Below are positions 34,672 through 43,484 of a stretch of 64,000 nucleotides of DNA, piece after piece. The translations under genes were made by a program, and so were the position numbers. Numbering within the stretch: the first letter of the stretch is position 1; each line of letters starts with the position of its first letter. The notes under the pieces were generated by a model. That model was given only the letters and a program-made list of their open reading frames with translations. It made no database searches and was not told the origin of the DNA. The stretch comes from Leptotrichia hongkongensis (GTDB taxonomy: Bacteria; Fusobacteriota; Fusobacteriia; Fusobacteriales; Leptotrichiaceae), in assembly GCF_041538065.1 (NCBI RefSeq), contig NZ_JBGORW010000003.1, forward strand, positions 1 through 64,000, given 5' to 3'.

Positions 34672-35577
34672 ATGAATTTGTTTGAAAGAGAATATAAATT
34701 TTTATATAAAGAAAGTAAAGAAAATATTAGCCAATATAAAAGAAACAAAAGTTATAAGAAAATTATAACAAAGTATAAAGAAATATCAAAAAATGAAGAT
34801 ATAGAAAAGATAGATATATTGTATTTTTTGATACGATATGAAATATTTTTACTTTTGATATTTCCTCTATATTTTAGTAATTTTTTTAATCAATATAAAA
34901 TAATATCAGAACTTATAAGTTTATATCCTAGAATTTTAATTGTTATAACCTATTTGTATAGTATGTCTAATAAAATGATATGGAATATTTTTTTAAAAAG
35001 CATCATAAAAATAAAACTAGAAAATAATTTTTTTAAAAGTATCGTAAAAATAAAACTAGAGAATATTTTGTTATTAATTTCATTTTCAATACCGATATTT
35101 TTATATATTTTCAAATTCAACATATTATTTATAAAAAGATCCTTAGTTAGTTTATTTATCATTAATTTATTTTTTATTATTATAATAAGAAAAAAAATGA
35201 ATAATGAGAAGGAATATGATGTTAGAAAAAATAAAATAAAAAAATCATTAAAAAAAGAAATTTCATATTTGAGATTAAAAAAAGATGATTTAAAATTTAT
35301 TTTAGAAAAAAAGAGATTAAAGATTTCTATTTTTTTTATGGTATCACTTTTTTCGACCTCCTTATTTCCAATAATAGATATTATTAAAGGTCCGAATTAT
35401 CTGTCAGAAATTATAATAAATAATCAAAAATTTATAGAATATTGGTTTTATCTTTTTCTTATATTATTGATAATAAAAGCTATTTATCAGATTTATATAA
35501 ATATATTTGATATTTCAGAAGAAGAAAGAGTTGAACTAAATGATATATTATTAGAAATATATGATGAAATAAAATAA
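34672..35577 (+). CDS. AT-rich polytopic membrane protein, unknown function
   Basis: The protein has 301 residues and was not recognised. It has about six hydrophobic segments, two near 60-105, two near 133-172 and two near 220-280, separated by very Lys-rich stretches. Composition is extreme even for this genome (Ile, Lys, Phe and Asn dominate), which may indicate acquired or rapidly evolving DNA. A 13-residue tandem duplication (KSIIKIKLEN then KSIVKIKLEN) lies near residues 107-132. AAAGGAGG precedes the ATG; an upstream in-frame TTG was rejected. Confidence 0.65.
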   Translation: MNLFEREYKFLYKESKENISQYKRNKSYKKIITKYKEISKNEDIEKIDILYFLIRYEIFLLLIFPLYFSNFFNQYKIISELISLYPRILIVITYLYSMSNKMIWNIFLKSIIKIKLENNFFKSIVKIKLENILLLISFSIPIFLYIFKFNILFIKRSLVSLFIINLFFIIIIRKKMNNEKEYDVRKNKIKKSLKKEISYLRLKKDDLKFILEKKRLKISIFFMVSLFSTSLFPIIDIIKGPNYLSEIIINNQKFIEYWFYLFLILLIIKAIYQIYINIFDISEEERVELNDILLEIYDEIK

Positions 35578-35689
35578 ATTTAGTTTAAGAATTACTAAAT
35601 ATTATTCTCTTTTTAAATAGTGAAAAACTTTTTTATTATATGATTTAATAAGGAATCACCAAATAAATAGAAAGGATTGAGATTAGATA

Positions 35690-37339
35690 ATGGGTTTTAA
35701 AAGAAAAAAGTATTTATTAATTGGTATTTTAACAGCCTTTACAATTTCATGTTCCACAATAAAAACTCCTCCACTTGGAGTAAATTATGAAGGTCCATTG
35801 AGGGATAGTGATAATGTTGAGTTTCATTATGATTTGACTTATCTGGATAAGGATGGGAATATTCGGTATGACAGGCAGATTTGGGAGGCGACTTATAAGG
35901 TTGTGGATGAGGCAAAGGATTATCTGATTGTGGAGATGTTTTTGTTTAATGACATTTATAATAAGGATAAGGAGCATTTTCCAGAGTTTGCTAAGGAATA
36001 TACGAGAAGGCTTATTAAAAAGAAGATGGAAAATCCTGATTTGAAGGTATATGTACTTTCAGATGAGAATAATAATTTATACGGGGCTTTTGAGCATCCA
36101 TTTATTACAGATATGAAAAATGCTGGGATTGATGTTATAATGGTGGATATTTTTAAGCTCAAGGATACGTTTCCATGGTATTCGCCAATTTGGAGAACTT
36201 TTATAGAGCCTCACGGAAATCCACAGGGGAAAGGATGGATTGGGAACTTTTACGGGCCTATGTGGCCTAAATTGACTTTGAGAAATTTATTGAGGGCATT
36301 GAATGTAAAGGCCGATCACAGAAAAATATTTTTAAATGAAGAAAATGTTGTAGTTTCAAGTGCTAATATTCACGATCCTAGCTATTTTCATGAAAACGTA
36401 GCAATATCGGCTAATGGAGAAATTACAAAGGATGTTCTGCATGGATTACAGCTTGTGGCTGAATTTTCAGATGGGAAGATTGATGTAACTGAGAAGCAGG
36501 AAAATAAAATAAATACCAGTCAAATTGGAAATTTAACGAACAATCAGACAAGTGAGACAAATAATTTTTCTGAAAGTGAAACTGAAAAGCAAGTTAAAGA
36601 AATTGAGAAAAAGAAGAAAGAATTTGTGGAAGAGGAAACAAGAAGATTTGCACAGACTGGAGAACTTTCTGAAAAAAGTCAAAATTCTGAAAACGAAAAT
36701 CAGAAAAATGGAGATACGATTACAAGATTTGATGATGAAAATAATAAGTATCAGCTTCAGTTTGTGACAGAAGCAAAAATTGGGGAGCATCTGGATAAGG
36801 ACATTGACAGTGCGAGAGCAGGGGATGAAATACTTATGGGTATGTATTTTCTGGCTGATAAAGGTGTTGTTAACAGATTGATAAAAGCTGCAAATCGTGG
36901 TGTAAAAGTTCGGATTATTTTTGATAGAAGTAGAGATGCTTTTGGAATGAGTACGAATGGACTGCCTAACAAACCTGTTTCTAAGAAATTGAAGAAAAAA
37001 ACTAAAAATAAAATAGAAGTGAAATGGTATTTTACAAATAATGAGCAATATCACACAAAGATAACACTAATCAAAAAAACAGATGGCAATGTTATAATAC
37101 ACACAGGTTCGGCTAATTTAATCAAAAAAAATATACGTGGTTACATAATGGATGCTAATTTTAGAATTTTGACAAATAATAATTCTAAGCTGACAAAAGA
37201 TATCTATACATATTTTGATAGATTATGGGAAAATAAGGATGGTTTGTTTACCATAAACTTTGATGATGAGCCAACTACGAAGGCAAGTGCAGATTTTATG
37301 TATAAAATTTTAGATGCAGCACAATTAGGATCATTTTAG
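35690..37339 (+). CDS. Phospholipase D / cardiolipin synthase-like lipoprotein
   Basis: The protein has 549 residues with a lipobox TISC (Cys21). It has two PLD halves joined by a Gln/Glu/Lys-rich low-complexity linker (about 265-345). The first HKD-type motif is His210-x-Lys212 with Glu217 in the usual Asp place, followed by SSAN. The second is His455-x-Lys457 with Lys462 in the Asp place, followed by TGSAN. The catalytic His/Lys pairs are intact. The family cleaves or exchanges phosphodiesters such as phosphatidylglycerol. Being lipidated, it acts in the periplasm or at the outer membrane. Confidence 0.85.
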   Translation: MGFKRKKYLLIGILTAFTISCSTIKTPPLGVNYEGPLRDSDNVEFHYDLTYLDKDGNIRYDRQIWEATYKVVDEAKDYLIVEMFLFNDIYNKDKEHFPEFAKEYTRRLIKKKMENPDLKVYVLSDENNNLYGAFEHPFITDMKNAGIDVIMVDIFKLKDTFPWYSPIWRTFIEPHGNPQGKGWIGNFYGPMWPKLTLRNLLRALNVKADHRKIFLNEENVVVSSANIHDPSYFHENVAISANGEITKDVLHGLQLVAEFSDGKIDVTEKQENKINTSQIGNLTNNQTSETNNFSESETEKQVKEIEKKKKEFVEEETRRFAQTGELSEKSQNSENENQKNGDTITRFDDENNKYQLQFVTEAKIGEHLDKDIDSARAGDEILMGMYFLADKGVVNRLIKAANRGVKVRIIFDRSRDAFGMSTNGLPNKPVSKKLKKKTKNKIEVKWYFTNNEQYHTKITLIKKTDGNVIIHTGSANLIKKNIRGYIMDANFRILTNNNSKLTKDIYTYFDRLWENKDGLFTINFDDEPTTKASADFMYKILDAAQLGSF

Positions 37340-37419
37340 ATGAAAAAATATATAGAAAATATATTAAATTAAAAAATTATAAAAATAAAAAGAATTTGAA
37401 AGAGAGGAATGAGAAACGA

Positions 37420-38622
37420 ATGAAAAGAAAAATAATGTTAGTGGTAGTAATTTTAGCTATTGGTATGATGTCAGTTTCTTGCTTTAAAAAGAAAAAGGAT
37501 GATAAGAAAAATAATCAGCAGACACAACAGCAACAAAATAAGGACATTAATACTGATATTTTTAATCTTGGAGGACAGGCTCAAGGAAATCCAAATATAC
37601 AAAATTTAACTCCTGAGGAACAGCAAAATTTAATTGACAATCAAATTGATCCTGCAAAAGTTTCTGAAGCATTGACAAAAGCTCAAAATGGAGATAAGGA
37701 ATCAATTATGTCGCTAGCACAGCTTTATTACAATTTAAAAAATAAGGATAAAGTTAAACAAATTTTGCAATACGGTGTAGATAAAAACTATCCTGAAGCA
37801 ATTTATAACTTGGCTATGATTTTTAAAGAAGAAGGAAATACGGCAGAAGCAAATAAATTGATTGCAAGACTTCCAAAAGGTTCTACAACGACTGCTGGTA
37901 GACAGCAAATGAGACAAATAAAAATGCGTCCTGGTGCAGAAGCATATAATAGAGGTATTGATTTAATAAAAGCAAAGAGATATAAAGAAGCTAAAGTGGA
38001 ATTTGAAAAAGCATATAATGCTGGGATAAAGGAAGCTGACATACGTGTGGCACTTTTAAATAAAGAACTTAAAAATGAGTCAGAAGCGATGAAATGGTTC
38101 CAAAAGGCTGCAAACCGTGGTGTTAAAGAGGCAAATTATGAAATTGGAGCAATTTTATATGATGGTGGTAAACAGACTGAATCACGTCCATACCTTCTAA
38201 AAGCGTATAATGCTGGGAATAAAGGACTTGCAATGCCAATCGCAATGTCATACCATCAACAAAATAATATGACAGAGGCTTTGAAATGGTATAAAATAGC
38301 TGCAAAAAATGGAGATAAAAATGCTGCGGCTACTGTTGAAAGAATTGAAAAGGGTGGAGTAGTTGAAGAAAAGAAAAATGACAAACAGCCAAAAACATTC
38401 CTAGGAAATGTAAACTCATCTCAAAGTTTGACAGAAAGCACTCTTAATAATGTAAAAAGTAAAAGTAAAGCAGAAGAAGCTTCAAAAGTTGAAATTAAAG
38501 CTGAAAAACCAAGCACAGCTAAGCAGCAGCAACCTGCACAAACAGTAAAATCTGACGAAAAATCTTCAGATGTAAGTATTGATGAAATTATGAAGAAAAA
38601 AGCAGCAGAATACAATAAATAA
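37420..38622 (+). CDS. Sel1/TPR-repeat lipoprotein
   Basis: The protein has 400 residues with a lipobox VSVSC-type signal (MSVSC, Cys about 21). After a polar linker with a KKKK stretch and Gln runs, the region about 85-310 holds helical repeats of Sel1/TPR type (AIYNLAMIFKEEGNTAEANKL, AMKWFQKAANRGVKEANYEIG, ALKWYKIAAKNGDKNAAATV). The C-terminal 80 residues are low complexity, rich in Lys, Ser and Gln. Such proteins are protein-protein interaction scaffolds in the envelope. The ATG was chosen because AGAGG precedes it. It is followed by the metK promoter. Confidence 0.85.
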   Translation: MKRKIMLVVVILAIGMMSVSCFKKKKDDKKNNQQTQQQQNKDINTDIFNLGGQAQGNPNIQNLTPEEQQNLIDNQIDPAKVSEALTKAQNGDKESIMSLAQLYYNLKNKDKVKQILQYGVDKNYPEAIYNLAMIFKEEGNTAEANKLIARLPKGSTTTAGRQQMRQIKMRPGAEAYNRGIDLIKAKRYKEAKVEFEKAYNAGIKEADIRVALLNKELKNESEAMKWFQKAANRGVKEANYEIGAILYDGGKQTESRPYLLKAYNAGNKGLAMPIAMSYHQQNNMTEALKWYKIAAKNGDKNAAATVERIEKGGVVEEKKNDKQPKTFLGNVNSSQSLTESTLNNVKSKSKAEEASKVEIKAEKPSTAKQQQPAQTVKSDEKSSDVSIDEIMKKKAAEYNK

Positions 38623-38650
38623 AAATACAGGAAATAAAAATTTTTTAATA

Positions 38651-38679
38651 TTGACATTTGTAAAAAAATATTATATACT
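38651..38679 (+). promoter_or_regulatory. metK promoter
   Basis: Consensus TTGACA (38651-38656), 17 bases, TATACT (38674-38679). It is about 55 bases before the riboswitch aptamer. Confidence 0.8.
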
Positions 38680-38735
38680 TGTTTTACAACAAAGTTATTT
38701 GAAAATCAAATAAATTATAATACAATTTAATAAAA

Positions 38736-38866
38736 CTTATCAAGAGAGATATTAGGGAACGGCCCGTTTGAGTATCCAGCAACCTGTAATAACAAGGTGC
38801 TAAGTCCGGCATATGAATGCGAAGATAAGAAACAATTCTCTTCCTTTCTAGGAAGAGATTTTTTTT
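38736..38866 (+). promoter_or_regulatory. SAM-I (S-box) riboswitch with terminator, controlling metK
   Basis: The aptamer (38736-38829) has the S-box hallmarks in order: CTTATCAAGAGAG at the start, GGGAACGGCCCG, CCAGCAACC, AAGGTGCTAAGTCC and the closing GATAAG that pairs with CTTATC. It is followed by a terminator (TCTCTTCC/GGAAGAGA stem, 38837-38858, then T8). High S-adenosylmethionine should stabilise the aptamer, allow the terminator and shut off metK, the SAM synthetase gene. Confidence 0.95.
38837..38866 (+). terminator. Conditional terminator of the SAM riboswitch
   Basis: An 8-bp stem TCTCTTCC/GGAAGAGA with a 6-base loop and T8, placed after the aptamer and 100 bases before metK. Confidence 0.9.
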
Positions 38867-38966
38867 AAGTCAAAATATTTTATGCATTGAAATTGGAAAT
38901 TATAAGTTTTAAGATTGATTGTTGTAAATTAAGTTGTGTTTATAGAAAAAATTAGGAGGAAATAGA

Positions 38967-40121
38967 ATGGCTAAAAAAATTTACTTTACATCAGAATTTG
39001 TATCACCAGGACATCCAGATAAAATCTGTGATCAGATTTCAGATTCAATATTAGATGCTTGTCTTGCAGATGACGAAAGTTCAAGAGTAGCATGTGAAAC
39101 ATTTGCGACTACTGGGCTTGTAGTCGTTGGGGGAGAGATTACAACTAAGACTTATGTGGATGTTCAGAAGATTGTTAGAGATAAAATTTATGAAATTGGA
39201 TATCGCCCAGGAATGGGATTTGACTCTGACTGTGGTGTGTTAAATACTATTCATTCACAGTCGCCTGATATTTCTATGGGAGTCGATACAGGTGGAGCTG
39301 GAGATCAGGGGATTATGTTTGGAGGGGCAGTTAATGAAACTGAAGAATTAATGCCTTTGGCACTTGTGTTATCTCGTGGAATTATTCAAAGACTGACTGA
39401 AATTACAAGAAATGGAACACTCGCTTGGGCAAGACCAGATGCAAAGGCACAAGTTACGTTAGCTTATGATGAAAATGGAAAATTGTTAAATGTTGATACA
39501 GTTGTTTTATCAGTGCAGCATAACGAAGATGTAACAAATGCACAAATTGAAAAGGATTTGAAAGAACTTGTTATAAAACCTGTGTTGGAAAAATATAACT
39601 TGAATATTGAAAATGTAAGAAAATTCCATATTAATCCGACTGGAAGATTTGTAATTGGAGGGCCTCACGGAGATTCTGGACTTACTGGAAGAAAAATTAT
39701 AATTGATACCTATGGTGGTTACTTTAGACATGGTGGAGGAGCGTTTTCTGGAAAAGATCCATCAAAAGTTGACAGATCGGCAGCTTATGCGGCAAGATGG
39801 ATTGCCAAAAATATTGTTGCAGCAGGTTTTGCCACAAAATGTGAAGTTCAGCTATCTTATGCGATAGGTGTTGCTGAACCTGTATCAATTCGTGTAGAAA
39901 CATTTGGAACTGGGACAGTTGAAGAACCAAGGATTGAAGAGGCTGTTGCAAAATTATTTGACTTGACACCAAATGGAATCCAAAAATCATTAAACTTAAG
40001 AAAACCATCATTTAGATACCAAGATTTAGCGGCATTTGGACATATTGGAAGAACTGATATTGATTTGCCTTGGGAAAAACTGGATAAAGTTGAAGGCTTG
40101 AAACAAGAATTAGGAAAATAA
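38967..40121 (+). CDS. metK: S-adenosylmethionine synthetase
   Basis: It makes SAM from methionine and ATP in the cytoplasm. The 384 residues match the family. The signatures FTSEFVSPGHPDKICDQISDSILD at the N-terminus, GAGDQGIMFG at about 112-121 and the P-loop-like GGGAFSGKDPSKVDRSAAY at about 256-274 are intact. AGGAGG lies just before the ATG. The upstream SAM-I riboswitch gives product feedback. Confidence 0.98.
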   Translation: MAKKIYFTSEFVSPGHPDKICDQISDSILDACLADDESSRVACETFATTGLVVVGGEITTKTYVDVQKIVRDKIYEIGYRPGMGFDSDCGVLNTIHSQSPDISMGVDTGGAGDQGIMFGGAVNETEELMPLALVLSRGIIQRLTEITRNGTLAWARPDAKAQVTLAYDENGKLLNVDTVVLSVQHNEDVTNAQIEKDLKELVIKPVLEKYNLNIENVRKFHINPTGRFVIGGPHGDSGLTGRKIIIDTYGGYFRHGGGAFSGKDPSKVDRSAAYAARWIAKNIVAAGFATKCEVQLSYAIGVAEPVSIRVETFGTGTVEEPRIEEAVAKLFDLTPNGIQKSLNLRKPSFRYQDLAAFGHIGRTDIDLPWEKLDKVEGLKQELGK

Positions 40122-40130
40122 TTCAAAAAT

Positions 40131-40153
40131 AGGGAGTGAATAAGTCACTCCCT
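40131..40153. terminator. Terminator between metK and the DJ-1/PfpI gene
   Basis: A 9-bp perfect stem AGGGAGTGA/TCACTCCCT with a 5-base loop. The T-rich flank is better on the minus strand (AAAAAT before the stem), so it surely serves the minus-strand gene and probably metK too. Confidence 0.75.
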
Positions 40154-40161
40154 TTAACTGT

Positions 40162-40776
40162 TTATTCATTAGAATATTTTTCAAAAGCTTTTTCAAATCC
40201 AATTGTATAAATATCAAAAAAGAAATTTATATTTTTTTCAGGAATATCACCTAATGCTTTCATAACATTTTTTGCAAAATGTACTGGACTGTCACCTCTT
40301 GCAGTTACCATCTTTCCATCAATTACTGATTCTGCTTTCACAAAATTTTCAGAATTTGTATAACTTTCATTATCCTTTATATCAGCAAGATTGTTTACAG
40401 TATGTTTGCAATCATTTAGAAGTCCGTTAGTTGCAAGGAAATAAGCGGCATCACAAATTGCACTCACAACTTTATTTGGATTATTCTTAAATTTTTTAAC
40501 AAGTTCAATAATTGTGTAGTTTGTTTCAAAACTCTGGTTTCTCCAAGTTTTTCCTCCAATTAAAATCAATCCGTCAGTATTGTCTTCTGTTATTTCTTCT
40601 AATGTCATATCAGGTATCATTTTTAAATTACCCATTGACACTTTAATATCCTTATCAGTTGAAGCATAGCTAACTGAATAATTTTGAGTTATATTTTTGT
40701 CATTCAATGCTGAAGACAGAAATGCAGTTTCCCAGTCTGCAAATTCATCTAAAATTAAAAAAACTATATTTTTCAT
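40162..40776 (-). CDS. DJ-1/PfpI family protein (class I glutamine amidotransferase-like)
   Basis: The protein has 204 residues. The DJ-1/PfpI fold is seen from IVFLILDEFADWETAFL at the N-terminus (acidic residue of the active site), GLILIGG near residue 71, and the nucleophile elbow SAICDAAYFLA near residue 103 with the conserved Cys. Members act as deglycases, chaperones or proteases in stress; which applies here is unknown. AAAGGA precedes the ATG. It is the last gene of a minus-strand run with three GyrI-like proteins and may share their stress context. Confidence 0.85.
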   Translation of the reverse strand: MKNIVFLILDEFADWETAFLSSALNDKNITQNYSVSYASTDKDIKVSMGNLKMIPDMTLEEITEDNTDGLILIGGKTWRNQSFETNYTIIELVKKFKNNPNKVVSAICDAAYFLATNGLLNDCKHTVNNLADIKDNESYTNSENFVKAESVIDGKMVTARGDSPVHFAKNVMKALGDIPEKNINFFFDIYTIGFEKAFEKYSNE

Positions 40777-40917
40777 TATTGTTTTGTCCTTTCTTAGCTG
40801 CGATTAATTTTCTATTTTAAAACCAAATAAAATTATTTCGTTTTTAATAGTTTAATTTTAAAAAGTTTTAAAAGAATTGAAAATATTATAAATTATAATA
40901 TAAAAAAAGTCAAATTT

Positions 40918-41550
40918 TTAATTTTTTACAGGCTGTCTTATTACTGTCTTCATCTTATTCACATCTGCCTTTCTCGGGTCGCTCAAATAAATTTCATGAT
41001 GATATCTTTTTTCTGTTAATTCTATATTATATCCATTTTTTTGTGCAAATTCATTCATTCTTTGGATAGTTTCAGGCTCATCATTGTAGCTTCCTATATG
41101 CATGCATTGTACACAAAGTCCTTCATTATAGCTGAAAAATTCAACTTTTGAAAAATCTTTTTTCTTTTTTTCAGTGGCACACTTTATAGCCCATTTTACA
41201 TCTTCCTTTTTAATAAAATCAGGTACTCTAATTAAAGAAATCCAGTTAAATAATTCCTTGTTTAACAAATAATTTTCATTCTCTACATTTTCCTGCCACC
41301 AAAGTCCTTCTAGTGGTGGAACAACATAGTCAAAAAATCCTTCAATTTTGTATTCTGTTTTATAGCTCATCTTAAGAGTGTAGGCAACTCCATATAGCAT
41401 TTCAACTGCTTTCTGATACTCACCATCTTTTTCGTTGGGATTTCCTTTTCCTCGCACTGCTATAAAATTCATTTTAGGAATTTCTATAATTTCAGGTTTT
41501 TCTGACGGTCTATAAAATTTTTTAAATTCTTTCTTAAAATCAAATGCCAT
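40918..41550 (-). CDS. GyrI-like small-molecule-binding protein (long form)
   Basis: The protein has 210 residues of the GyrI-like/SRPBCC-type effector-binding superfamily: EIIEIPKMNFIAVRGKGNPNEKDGEYQKAVEMLYGVAYTLK at the start, the central VVPPLEGLWW, and the C-terminal YNIELTEKRYHHEIYLSDPRK. These stand-alone domains bind drugs or other small hydrophobic molecules, and some hydrolyse cyclopropanoid toxins. The ATG was chosen because AGGAGATG lies before it. It is the third of three related genes in line, 19 bases after its neighbour. Confidence 0.8.
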   Translation of the reverse strand: MAFDFKKEFKKFYRPSEKPEIIEIPKMNFIAVRGKGNPNEKDGEYQKAVEMLYGVAYTLKMSYKTEYKIEGFFDYVVPPLEGLWWQENVENENYLLNKELFNWISLIRVPDFIKKEDVKWAIKCATEKKKKDFSKVEFFSYNEGLCVQCMHIGSYNDEPETIQRMNEFAQKNGYNIELTEKRYHHEIYLSDPRKADVNKMKTVIRQPVKN

Positions 41551-41569
41551 AATTATCATCTCCTAGTTA

Positions 41570-42043
41570 TTATTTTATGCTAATATAAATGTGAATTTCC
41601 ATATTTTCATAATCATTACCTGCTATATATTCTTCAAAATCATAAGTATAGTTTCTTATATCAGATTTTTCCTTCCCAAATTCTTCCCAAAATTTATACC
41701 AAAATTCTCCAACAGCCTTTACAGGATCACCAAAAATCACAAATTTTGCATATTTTCCTTTAGGAATTTCTAGACTTGTCATATCTTCAGGAATTTCATC
41801 AATTTTATTTTTCACTTCACAGCCTGTAAGACAGTCGTACTCAAAGCCATTTTCATTACTGTAATTATAATAGACTCCAATAGCATTATTGTTAATTCTG
41901 TCCTTTATATTTTTGGTACCTTTTTCAGAATACAGTTTTTCCCATAAATTTGAAATTTTTTCAGACATTGTTTCATCATCTTTCACTCTTGTTTTAAATC
42001 CAACAAGAATTTTTTCTTTAATTTCTACTATTTCATATTTCAT
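41570..42043 (-). CDS. AraC-effector-binding/GyrI-like protein, copy 2
   Basis: The protein has 157 residues starting MKYEIVEIKEKILVGFKTRVKDDETMSEKI, a GyrI-like effector-binding domain (the Bacterial_EffectBind/AraC_E_bind type). It has the middle YYNYSNENGFEYDCLTGCEV and the ending DFEEYIAGNDYENMEIHIYISIK. It is closely similar along its whole length to the next gene upstream, so the two are a tandem duplication. It has no DNA-binding domain and therefore senses or sequesters a ligand. AGGAGATG precedes the ATG. Confidence 0.82.
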   Translation of the reverse strand: MKYEIVEIKEKILVGFKTRVKDDETMSEKISNLWEKLYSEKGTKNIKDRINNNAIGVYYNYSNENGFEYDCLTGCEVKNKIDEIPEDMTSLEIPKGKYAKFVIFGDPVKAVGEFWYKFWEEFGKEKSDIRNYTYDFEEYIAGNDYENMEIHIYISIK

Positions 42044-42062
42044 AATTATCATCTCCTAATTA

Positions 42063-42557
42063 TTATTTTATACTGATATAAATGTGAATTTCCATGTTTT
42101 CATAGCTTTCACCTGATATTTCATAATTGTCTTTAGTTATATATTCTTCAAAATCATATGTATACCTTCTATTATCCGAAAAATCTTCACTCAATTCTTT
42201 CCAAAATTTATTCCAAAATTCTCCAACAGCCTTTTCAGGATTTCCAGTAATTACAAATTTTGCATATTTTCCTTCAGGAATTTGGATTTTTATCATATTT
42301 TCAGGGATTTTATCTATTGCATCCTTTACTTCACAACCTGTAAGACAGTCATACGCAAGTCCATTTTCATTACTGTAGTTATAATAAACTCCCATAAGAT
42401 TACCGTTTTTTCTATCTTTTACATTTTTGACACCTTTTTCAGAATACAAATCTTTCCATAAATTCCAGATTGTATCATGTGCTGTTTTCTCTTCCTTTAT
42501 TCTCGCCTTTAATCCAACAAGAGTTTTTTCTTTAATTTCTACTATTTCGTATTTCAT
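42063..42557 (-). CDS. AraC-effector-binding/GyrI-like protein, copy 1
   Basis: The protein has 164 residues, the first gene of the minus-strand run. It starts MKYEIVEIKEKTLVGLKARIKEEKTAHDTI and ends in the same MEIHIYISIK as its copy; the main difference is a short insertion near the C-terminus (KDNYEISGES). The ATG was chosen because AAGGTGG lies just before it; the open frame upstream runs through the promoter. The gene follows a TATAAT box and a perfect 10-bp-arm dyad, so a DNA-binding regulator probably controls the run. Confidence 0.82.
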   Translation of the reverse strand: MKYEIVEIKEKTLVGLKARIKEEKTAHDTIWNLWKDLYSEKGVKNVKDRKNGNLMGVYYNYSNENGLAYDCLTGCEVKDAIDKIPENMIKIQIPEGKYAKFVITGNPEKAVGEFWNKFWKELSEDFSDNRRYTYDFEEYITKDNYEISGESYENMEIHIYISIK

Positions 42558-42594
42558 AATTATACCACCTTTTCTATCAAGTTTTATTGTATCA

Positions 42595-42633
42595 ATTATA
42601 GCAATCATAATATGACAAGAGTATGTCATATTA
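42595..42633 (-). promoter_or_regulatory. Promoter -10 box and 10-bp-arm operator dyad of the GyrI-like cluster
   Basis: On the minus strand TATAAT sits at 42595-42600. Upstream lies a perfect inverted repeat with arms TAATATGACA and TGTCATATTA separated by 6 bases (42608-42633). Its centre falls where the -35 box should be, and no good -35 hexamer is present. This fits either a repressor covering the promoter or an activator replacing the -35 contact. Confidence 0.65.
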
Positions 42634-42681
42634 AAAAATAAAATTTTGATTTATAAAAAATATATTTGTTAAGAAAAATTT

Positions 42682-42716
42682 AAAAAAAAAATACGACAAT
42701 AAAATATTGCCATATT
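42682..42716 (-). terminator. Terminator of the secreted-protein gene
   Basis: A 12-bp stem (42690-42701 with 42705-42716, two G-U pairs on the minus strand) with a 3-base loop and a long T tail on the minus strand. Confidence 0.75.
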
Positions 42717-42732
42717 TATTAATTTTTATAAT

Positions 42733-43404
42733 TTATCTCATCAATTCTGGACCATAACCAAAACCAAGATATTTGTAAATAGCATTATTTATGGTGTAAT
42801 CTTGAATTACTCCCCATGTATTAGGATATTTTTTTACATATACTTTGATATCGTTTTCCATATATTGTAAATTATTTCTTTTAACTAATTGCAAATAAAA
42901 TTCAGAACCTTTTTCTAGCAAAAAGTTTTGATATTGTTTATTGTTCATTTTTGAAATTTTTTTCTTTTCTTCATTGCTAATTTTTTTTATGTAATTTTCT
43001 AATTCAGAGGCATGAGCTGTAAAATTAGGACCTTTAATATGTACAGTTAGGACAGCTGTACCATTTTTAATTTCGGCATCCAATACTTTGTATGAAATTT
43101 TTGAGTTTGCGATTATTAAATAATCTGTAGAATTTTTTAATGATTTATCTGTCTGACTTGCTGCAATATCTTCTAAATTTTTTTTACGTTGATTGCTTAC
43201 ATTTTTTCCCAAAATTTCATTTGTACCTTCCACAGAGTTTGTAAAAACATTTTTCTTGACATTTTCAGGATTTGTGTGAAATTTCATAAAATCATAAAAG
43301 CTGTTGATTACGGCTTGTTTTTCATCATTTGAAGTATTGTTTTTAGCATTAGAAAATCCAAAGATGCTAAAAAATAAAAATGTTACTGTTAAAAATTTTT
43401 TCAT
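42733..43404 (-). CDS. Secreted protein of unknown function
   Basis: The protein has 223 residues. A signal peptide MKKFLTVTFLFFSIFGFSNA is followed by a mature domain with an N-terminal helix (DEKQAVINSFYDFMKFHTNPE), a beta segment (KISYKVLDAEIKNGTAVLTVHIKGPNF) and a helical C-terminal part. The order resembles NTF2-like or DUF4878-type periplasmic domains, but no family can be named safely. The ATG was chosen because AAAGGAAG precedes it. Confidence 0.72.
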   Translation of the reverse strand: MKKFLTVTFLFFSIFGFSNAKNNTSNDEKQAVINSFYDFMKFHTNPENVKKNVFTNSVEGTNEILGKNVSNQRKKNLEDIAASQTDKSLKNSTDYLIIANSKISYKVLDAEIKNGTAVLTVHIKGPNFTAHASELENYIKKISNEEKKKISKMNNKQYQNFLLEKGSEFYLQLVKRNNLQYMENDIKVYVKKYPNTWGVIQDYTINNAIYKYLGFGYGPELMR

Positions 43405-43484
43405 TTGCAACACTTCCTTTCGTTTTTAATATTTTAGAAAATTATAGCATTTTATTCTTGAAAAAAACTTTGAAAAATATTTTC

